A stretch of 64,000 nucleotides of DNA from Lyophyllum atratum (taxonomy: Eukaryota; Basidiomycota; Agaricomycetes; Agaricales; Lyophyllaceae), in the NCBI GenBank assembly GCA_014905825.1, contig JACGCN010000007.1:744001-808000 (forward strand), in the 5' to 3' direction. A model generated the notes under the pieces. It saw only the letters and a program-made list of their open reading frames with translations, was not told where the DNA came from and made no database searches. Position numbers and translations under genes: made by a program. This document shows positions 56,669 to 64,000 of this stretch, piece after piece. How positions within the stretch are numbered: the first letter of the stretch is position 1; every line of letters begins with the position of its first letter.

Positions 56669-58091
56669 ATGTCGTTGAACGGTAAGAGTGCACTCCCTTC
56701 CCCAGGCGAAATGAAGTCCTGACTTACATCCGCCCATAGGAACCACGCTTGACCCTGTGCATGATTCGCTTTACCACTATGTGCCCACTAGATCCGTGGC
56801 TTTCATATTCGTCATTCTCTTTGGCATTTCGACATGTTACCAATTATGGCAATTGTCCTTTCCATGCTGCGTGCTCATCACCGAGGTCTTTCAGTGGCGC
56901 ATATAGCACAGGCAATAAGATACCGGATGTGGTTCTTTTTCCCGACGGCGTGTCTTGCGGGTGCCGGTGAAGTCGCTGGCTGGGCCTGTCGTATATTGAG
57001 CTCGCACGACGTGTCGAACCGGACTGCGTACATAGCTCAGTCAGTACCGCTCAACATTTCCTCCGTGCTGCGAATCGACTAACTTTCTATCCCAGATTCA
57101 CTGCGACAGTGTTGGTCCCATCCCTTTGGTCGCGGCAAACTTCATCATCTTCGGCCGTTTAGTTACTCGCTTGGGTCCCGCATACAGTAGACTCCCTCCC
57201 CGTCGATGTGAGTGCGCGACCTTCGGCCTGTAAGTGAACGAGGAATGGGACTTGCTGATGGATGTTGTTTGATTGTCAGATACCATCGTCTTCGTATCTT
57301 GTGTTCGTGATAACCTATCCTCTAAATAGCATCGACGACTGACATTAGTGGGGTCTCAGGATATCATTTCGTTGTTCATTCAAGGCGGCGGAGGAGGACT
57401 CGCGGCACAGGCTGATAATCCATCGAAAGCTCAACTCGTAGGTATCATGTGAATTCTTTTATGCTGGCACTAACCTATCATCGGGTCTTCAGGGCACTAA
57501 AATCATTCTGGGTGGGATCATCTTTCAACTCAGTAAGACAGTTATATTGCATATCCGACATCTTTAAACTCTGAATATGCCACCCAGTCATGCTCACGCT
57601 CTATTGCTGCCTTGCCATGGAATATCTCGTGCGATATACTCAAGGAAGACCAATCGATGCCCAAGAGGACGGCCCAGAGTACTTTCGGAATCGAAAGGCT
57701 GCCATGACGCCCAAGCTCAAAATAATGACACTCGCCCTCGCTTTCAACACACTCTTCTTAGTCATACGGTAAGTCCTTGAATAATCAGTGTCATGGCATA
57801 TCTCATCTCGTTTCCCAACAGTGCCATCTATCGCACCGTCGAATTTGCGGACGGTTGGAACGGAAGAATCATCTCAACAGAACTCTACTTCAGTGCGTCA
57901 CTCCCTCTAAGCGCCCAAAAATACCATTCAAACAATCCACACCTCGTGTTACAGATATTCTCGATGGCGCGATGATAGTCCTCGCCATATATGCTTTCAA
58001 TTTTGCGCATCCTGGGGTTATGCTAGCCGCTCGCAACGACCCTTTCGTTGATGGATATGAATTGGGGCTGAGCCACCATGCGATCGCGTAG
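56669..58091 (+). CDS. RTA1-like membrane protein
   Basis: A seven-helix fungal membrane protein of the RTA1/Rsb1 (lipid-translocating exporter) family, associated with resistance to toxic lipids or drugs. Exon 1 is MSLN plus one base. The next exon reads LYHYVPTRSVAFIFVILFGI and, after a GTTACC...TTTCAG intron, AQAIRYRMWFFFPTACLAGA with GEVAGWACRILSSHDVSNRT. Then come PLVAANFIIFGRLVTRLGPA with YSRLPPRR, YTIVFVSC, the family hallmark DIISLFIQGGGGGLAAQADN, GTKIILGGIIFQL, a helix IMLTLYCCLAMEYLVRYTQ, KIMTLALAFNTLFLVIRAIY, YRTVEFADGWNGRIISTE (the R-x-x-E..G.....I..E motif), and DGAMIVLAIYAFNFAHPGVM. The stop is at 58089-58091. All segments join in frame through about eight short introns. Confidence 0.82.
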
Positions 58092-58860
58092 GGTTCATTA
58101 CACTGTGCTCGATGCCGATGCCATCATTTTATAGCGCGATAAAAATAAGCTGCGCTTGCGTTCACAACGGAGAGTCATCGGAGTAGTGGAAACATACAAG
58201 TTGGCACGCAATGTCATATAAATGGTCAAGCTGCCCAATACTGGCTTCAGCCTCACTGTCTCACCCATCTCCCTCGCCTCGCCGGACGCTGGATTGTCAA
58301 CAGATGAGGCAGTGTTGGTTCTCAGGAAAGGATCGGGCAGAAGATCTGTTGGAGACGATTGACCGCTCATGCGAATCACTATCTGCCAACATCCTACATA
58401 CAGGGAAGCAAAAGTGATCATAGGTGTTCCTAACAGATTACTCTACCTATCGATTCTCACACACCTTCTCCAACATCCTTTCAGCCTTGCCCAACCGACA
58501 AGAGGAGACAAGAGGTGCTGTTCAGTTGGCCGCTTTAGGCCGCTTCTCCAGATGATCTCATTTCTAGGAGATCAGGCTGTGATCACGTTCCTCCTAGCTC
58601 CACGCTGTTGATCAAAACAATAACTTGAACAATATTGTTGTTATGCTTCGAATTCATTTTCAAAGGGTGTACAGCCATCATCCGACAAACAATCCTTGGA
58701 GGCGGAAGCAGCTCTCGAGCTTGCCAATCCGTTGCGTATGACTCGTGTTCCCGCTCTACTCGAGTAGACATATAGGACGCGAGGTATATGCGGTGCTGGC
58801 GTTGAAGGGCATCTCCCGGCCAACTCGCATTGTCCATACTAGGTGGCATCTACTAGCCCC
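58092..58860. other. Intergenic region, no gene seen
   Basis: Spacer between the RTA1-like gene and membrane protein copy 2. No feature recognised. Confidence 0.45.
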
Positions 58861-60150
58861 ATGCCGGATACCAGACTCCAGAGCGATGCAGCGCAACTCG
58901 TGGGCGTTTTCGTCGAATGTATATTCTACGGGATCTACCTCATCACCTTCATCTCCTCCCTCAAATGCATCCTCTGGTCTGGTCCACAGCGCACCTGGGC
59001 ATCACGGCTCACCGGCAACTGGTTGATGTCCACAGTCGTGCTCCTTATGTTCATATTTTCTACGTTGAACCTGGCGCTGGGACTTGTCCGGCTTTTGCAA
59101 GGCTTAGTTTATCATACGCATCCCGGGGGTGGTGCCATCAAGGAACTGGGTCAAGACTGGATCAATATCATAAAGGTCAGCAGAAAAAAATCATGGACTG
59201 TTTTTCTGACACTGAACAACGCCGTGTAGCCTCTCTGTGTTCACCTACAGACCATCACGGTAGATGTTGTCCTTGTAAGTGTCTACCTTGATGACTTGCT
59301 TCGCCGCCTATTTGTCCTCGCGCTACAGATATACCGATGCTGGGTCATGTACGACAAATCCTATCGGGTAGTGGTATTCCCCACCTTTTTATGGCTTGGT
59401 GGAGTCGCGGGGACAGCTGTGAGTATGTACATGCAGGGCATCCTGACGTCCGGGTCTCGAGTCGCCGGAGGAAAGATCTCTCTTGTCTACATCGGCTTCT
59501 GGTCCGGGACCATCGCTATCAATATCTATGCCACCAGTAAGTTCATCAGCCCGTTTGCCCGTCTTTCCGTTTCTGACTTGCTTCCCAGCATTGATCGTCC
59601 TCCAAATTTGGCGCGCTGTCAATGAAACGGCTAGGGCACATAGATTCACGCCGTTTTTCTCAATGCAACCTCGAGGCAGACTCCACACCGTCATGCGAAT
59701 CATCGTTGAATCGGGCTTAATCTACACTGTCATGACAGTCATCATTTTTATTACCCAGATCACGGGTAGCGACTCGGTTTATATCACGACTGCTGCGGTA
59801 CGTCCAGAATCTATGGTATCCCATGGTATAAGACTGCGAGTGTTAATGAACTAATGCATCGGGGCATATTCTAGGGGATTCAAATCACCGGGATTACCTT
59901 CAACTTGATCTTGATTCGTGCCAAACGAGCGAGCGATCATGCCACCATTGGAGCTGGGAACGTATCAGAGCATATCTCATTCACGGCTCGCCCAACACGT
60001 ACATCCGCCTATGGTAACCGGAAATACGAATGCAGTACACATGGTGATGTCGAAGAAGAGCTTACAACGAACGATATTGGCCTTGATAGGGAAGTAGGCT
60101 TCGATGACAAAACGAGAGACATTAGGACTCGCCATTCAAGTTCTTTCTAG
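58861..60150 (+). CDS. Multi-pass membrane protein, copy 2 of a local family
   Basis: Exons 58861-59175, 59251-59274, 59329-59536, 59589-59797 and 59875-60150 give 343 residues. It opens MPDTRLQSDAAQLVGVFVEC and has about seven hydrophobic segments: FVECIFYGIYLITFISSLKC, STVVLLMFIFSTLNLALGLV, RVVVFPTFLWLGGVAGTAVS, LVYIGFWSGTIAINIYAT, MRIIVESGLIYTVMTVIIFI and IQITGITFNLILIR. A hydrophilic tail follows, ending DIRTRHSSSF. It matches copy 1 (37621-38884) in opening residues, intron positions as far as they can be read, and tail motifs (TIGAG, TRH). Function is unknown. It sits between an RTA1-like gene and a monooxygenase, which could mean a membrane-stress or small-molecule response setting. 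Confidence 0.82.
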
Positions 60151-60717
60151 TCCATTCCCCGAGTACAGTGTGTACCATTAGTTTCGTTGTGTTTAATTCT
60201 CCCATATTACCTTCCTGCATATTGATTCCATTCATCTCAGTCAAAGTATACACATACCTAGGTAGCTGTTTTGTATCTAATTTCGATCGAGCTGGATTCC
60301 TCAATAATAGTCACATAACACGGGCTGAGTTGCCAATGAGATTGCTTGGGCGGCGATGTGGCAACACTGGTGTGGATCTAATCTTATCTCCGGCTGCGCT
60401 GGCCTACTACCGTTTAAACTTGAACCTGTTTCGACCGGAAGTAACTCTGTCTGCCTGCTTCCGGTCCACATCTTTCTACGTTGACCTCTGATATAAATTG
60501 CACGTGAATCACTACCTCGTACTCACTCGGCTGTGACCAGCTTCGATACCTCACCCAAGCCCTGGCTCGCGAGTCAAACTTTTACTAACGATGGACGAAG
60601 CACGGCCGTATCATAATGCTCTTTATGTAAGTACGCGTCTATGGTCTACATTTGTGGTGGACCGCATATCCCACGCTGAACTCGTTCTTTTCCATCAGGT
60701 TCAAACATCAACTCAGC
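60151..60717. other. Promoter and leader region of FMO copy 2
   Basis: Contains TATAAAT at 60492-60498. A probable 5' UTR intron (60627-60698, GTAAGT...CAG) interrupts a short upstream open frame that starts at 60591 (MDEARPYHNALY). That frame is not in phase with the coding region. Confidence 0.4.
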
Positions 60718-62328
60718 ATGGAGCCACGAAGTATAATGTCGTTCGTCTTCAGACGCGGAAACGACTTTTTGACCATCTGAAGTGCAGCGATAGGGCACGA
60801 ATCCATTGCTAATGGGGACACCAAGACAATCTGCATCATCGGGGCGGGCCCTGCTGGCTTGGCTGCTTTGAAGATCTTCCTCGACTCACCACAATGTGAG
60901 GCCGGAAAGTGGAAGGCCACGGCGTTTGATTCACGAGACCGGATAGGGGGTGTCTGGTTAGTGACTATCAGCAGACTGACTACGCCCTAGTCCGCTAACA
61001 TCGACTAATGATGCTCCTCTTCTAGGCTGCCTGCACCTGCAACAGATGATCCGCCTCTCAGTTCTCTGTACGATTCGCTTACCACCAACCTGCCGCATCC
61101 AGTGATGGCTTTCACAAGCCACTCTTTCCCCCCGTCCACACCACTTTTCCCCCGCGCAAGCATCGTGCACAAATACTTAGACGACTACGCCGACCACTTC
61201 CGACTCCGGCCCCATATCCAGCTTAACACATCAGTCACTTCCGTCACCCGAGAGCATTCCAACTGGAAAGTCACACTATCAACCGGTAAGGTTCTCCCCT
61301 TCGACCTTGTGATAGTGTGCAACGGACATCATCGCATACCCCGCTACCCCGATACGCCAGGCCTTGCTCAATGGCTCAATTCAGGCCGAGCCAGCCATTC
61401 CGCATGGTACAGGCGCCCCGAAAATCTCGGTGATAGAATTCTAGTAGTCGGCGCGGGGCCCAGCGGGCTGGATATATCAGCAGAAATGCGCACTGTCGCA
61501 GGAACCGTCATTCATTCGGTCAGTGGGACCCCAGCGGAGGATTTCGGGAACCTCAGGCGTCGCGGCCGCGTTGCACGCTTCGGCGAGGACGGTCACGTCG
61601 CCTTCGAAGATGGGACGACGGAAGAAGAGGTCAGTCATTGCATCCTCGCGACTGGATATGAGTTCTCGTTTCCTTTTTTCTCTGCGGATATACTGCGTTC
61701 GAAGGCCCCGCCACTCGCGCCACCGCTTCCAAGCGAGATGTACAACTCCACCTACAGCATCTTTCCTCTAGCGAGACATATGTTCCCCTTGCAAAATGCC
61801 TTCCCCCCTTCTAGCCTTGTATTTCTTGGGCGAATACTTCACCGCGTGGCGCCATTTCCAGTGTTAGAGGCACAGGCGCGGGCCGCGCTGCATGCGTTTG
61901 GCAATCCTGGGAGCTTAGATCCGATCCGGGAGTCAGTGGATGTCATGGCGCGGTACGAGGAACTCAGTCTGCGAGTTGGGAATGATCCATCGGTGATCGC
62001 GAAAGCATGGCACCGCTTTGAGCCATTGGATCAGTACGACTACCGGAGCGCGTTATATAACTTTGTTGTACGAGCAAGCGGGGATTCAGGGCCGGTTCGG
62101 GATGGCGAAGAAGGCAAGGGTAGTAGTGCGTATGCGGAATGGGAGAAAGAGGGATATGTTAACAGGACTCTGCTGAGGAATGCCTGGGTGAAGTTGGAGA
62201 AGAGCGGGGAGGCGGATAAGTGGGTGAGAGGGGTTGGGGAAGGTGGGAAGCACGAATGGGTTGAGATGATGAGGAAATTCATGACCTGGGCCGAGGAGCA
62301 GGAGATACCGTCGGATTTTCGATACTAG
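60718..62328 (+). CDS. Flavin-containing monooxygenase, copy 2
   Basis: A paralog of the gene at 50648. Exons 60718-60730, 60788-60956 and 61026-62328 give 494 residues. The first two exons have exactly the same lengths (13 and 169 bases) as in copy 1. Motifs: ICIIGAGPAGLAALKIFLDS (FAD), RDRIGGVW, NSGRASHSAWYR (FMO-like signature with Asn at the first position), ILVVGAGPSGLDISAEMR (NADPH), and CILATGYEFSFPFF. The C-terminal third aligns with copy 1 but has small differences: copy 2 has LGRILHRVAPFPVLEAQARA where copy 1 has LGLLVRVAPFPVVEAQAHA. Both copies keep all cofactor motifs, so both may be active. The substrate is unknown. Confidence 0.85.
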
Positions 62329-63989
62329 TACGTCTATATTCTCATCTTATGCGTGCATGACACTGAAGCTCGAAGCAGGAGTTACACGACTTCGAAAATA
62401 CGCTAAGCAGTTCAGGACTTGGTATAGACTGGTTTTCCGATGTTTTGCAATTTGTTGCTTGACAATTGAGAACGCTGATCTTTGCACTCTTCTCTCTTTT
62501 GACTGTGTAATCCTGGCGCGAGATAACAGACCCCGGGACCTCGCCATCGTGATGCACAGCCCATCGCGGCCCCTGTCACATCACAACACAATCGAGCACT
62601 GTGCCGCGGTTTGTCTGCCCTGATGGATTGACTGCAACAACACCAGCTCCCATATGAAGATCTGAATCGCGATCGGACTGGCGAATCAGTTAGAGGCCCA
62701 CCGGTGGGATCGGAAGGCATGAACCACACCCTCACTGCTATGGTTCATCTCGACCTCATCCTCTTCACAACTCGGCGAGCGGTAAGCTGTGACTTATATA
62801 GCCACAATCCATCGGTCCTGCTCATTCCTTCTCTAGATTTCCCTCGCCTCTATAGCGCCAACCTGGCAGTGGGGAGGCAGTGTCCTATGACCTATGTTTA
62901 GACGGCAAAGAACAAACCATAGCATGTAACGACGACCATCGCTTACATGGTAAGGACATGGAACGTTATGAACTATTGTTCGGGTGTTCGTCTATTGCAT
63001 GATTCCATCTGCGGTCAGCTTCGTCCCAGATCGTATTCGGAAGTGACCGTCAGTCAACCAATGATCGATGCTCGATGTGCTGGGAACCGATACCCAAATA
63101 GAGCATTTTGATTTTTGGTGAGGTGCGTATTGACTCGTCGTTGGCTGATCAAGGTCAGGTGGTGAATTAGGAAGGAAAAAAAGATCCACTGTTGGAGCAG
63201 CCATTCCCAAGGCTGCTCCAATAGAATTCAGGCCGGTGGCGCCTCGAGTCGGAAGGCGACATATTATCGGTGGGTTATCTTCAGATTCCCATAACACTGC
63301 CGTGATCAACGGGCGGGATCACTTCCTTTTGCGGAATGTGGTTCCTATGCCTCGAAACCCCAGGACCACTATAGTTTTCCAGCTGACGGATAGCGGTCAG
63401 ATGTGAAACGACGAACTCACTCTAGCATCCTAAGTCAACCTGGGTGCCGTTTCAATGAAAATGATTCATTCCATTTCCTCCTGTTTCTAGGATACGTGGA
63501 GGATCGACTTCCCCCTTATGACATCTGTAACACATATGAGATCATCGAGCGCCAGGGTTTATTTTACTCGGCGATCCTCACACGCTCCTCCGTTTCAATT
63601 GACTTCCAGAGCGTGCAAAACTGTCAAACCTTGAGACAGGAATTGCCATTCACTTCTGTTCGGCAGCCCGGGACTCCTAGTTTTGGGAGGCATTGGACCT
63701 ATGATCTGCAGACCACATTCACGTGAGACGTTCCTCTTTCGTTGAGAAGCGTTATCATTGTGATACTGGCTCTGATAAAACCAGATATTAGAGTAACGGG
63801 CGATCATTTGACGAACAATCTGTCAAAGCTACTCAATTGTGGTGGACGACCACGAACTGCGGGCAGGATAACTTTACTCCTGTGATTAGCGTTCCTTCTA
63901 TGGACATGGTCAGGACTTAATATATGGTGCGTTGACCTTCCTCGCCTTCTCCTCGTCCCCGTAGCATTCACAGTCCCTAGTCTCGAGCC
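62329..63989. other. Intergenic region without a firm gene
   Basis: Two open frames of just over 100 codons exist (62992-63309 minus and 63403-63726 plus). Neither has a recognisable domain or signal peptide, and I do not call them as genes. Confidence 0.4.
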
Positions 63990-64000
63990 ATGCCGGATAC
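63990..64000 (+). CDS. Possible start of membrane protein copy 3, cut by the window edge
   Basis: The last 11 bases are ATGCCGGATAC, identical to the first 11 bases of copy 2 at 58861 (MPDT). The upstream sequence is pyrimidine-rich and carries TATATGG at about 63920. Eleven bases are weak evidence, but the location after another FMO gene fits a repeated gene arrangement. Confidence 0.3.

Noticed and set aside
57095..57130. Apparent frameshift in the RTA1-like gene between FTATVLVPS and PLVAANF
   Set aside because: With the intron ending at the TATCCCAG before 57096, the exon reads continuously in the frame leading to PLVAANFIIFGRL, so no indel is needed.
60591..60812. Use of the ATG at 60591 as the FMO copy 2 start
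   Set aside because: It is out of phase with the FAD-binding exon with or without splicing of 60627-60698. The ATG at 60718 reproduces the 13-base first exon of copy 1.
62992..63309. 105-codon minus-strand frame downstream of FMO copy 2
   Set aside because: It reads somewhat like protein but has no recognisable domain, no convincing start context and no adjoining exon.

Overview
The window looks like nuclear DNA of a filamentous basidiomycete, most likely an Agaricomycete. Genes are split by many short introns (about 45-70 bases, GT...AG). They alternate between strands and sit close together. The gene content is typical of this group: an Rrm4-type mRNA transport protein with three RRMs and MLLE domains, a secreted bicupin oxalate decarboxylase, basidiomycete-type multi-pass membrane proteins, and an ergothioneine-type sulfoxide synthase. 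All CDS coordinates are genomic spans that include introns. Exon limits were read by eye from splice signals and frame continuity.

Left part (1-25.7 kb): the 3' end of a YRA1/ALY-type mRNA export factor; histidinol-phosphatase (HIS2); actin-interacting protein 1 (AIP1, minus strand); an astacin-like metallopeptidase with a large repeat-built C-terminus; a 4 kb stretch without a firm gene; an ACS-family MFS transporter convergent with oxalate decarboxylase; the spindle checkpoint protein MAD3; a small secreted protein; an Rrm4-like RNA-binding protein; and the succinate dehydrogenase assembly factor SDH5.

Middle part (25.7-50.5 kb): a 2.5 kb empty stretch; an EgtB-like protein without a methyltransferase domain; sterol 24-C-methyltransferase (ERG6); a hypothetical protein; an S9 prolyl-oligopeptidase-family enzyme; a multi-pass membrane protein; a single-pass Ser/Pro-rich membrane protein; the ribosome biogenesis factor NOP4/RBM28; a Tlg1/syntaxin-6-type SNARE with an apparent frameshift; and a PHD-chromodomain protein.

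Right part (50.6-64 kb) is accessory in character. It holds two close flavin-containing monooxygenase paralogs, a Cys-rich secreted protein, an RTA1-like membrane protein, a second copy of the multi-pass membrane protein and, at the last bases, what looks like the start of a third. Housekeeping genes end near 50.5 kb, and duplicated, membrane and oxidative genes with long empty gaps follow. This suggests a locally expanding cluster, perhaps for detoxification or specialised metabolism, but its function cannot be read from the sequence. The least explained stretches are 9.0-13.1, 25.7-28.2 and 53.7-56.7 kb. The first contains coding-like patches on the minus strand that I could not join into a gene.
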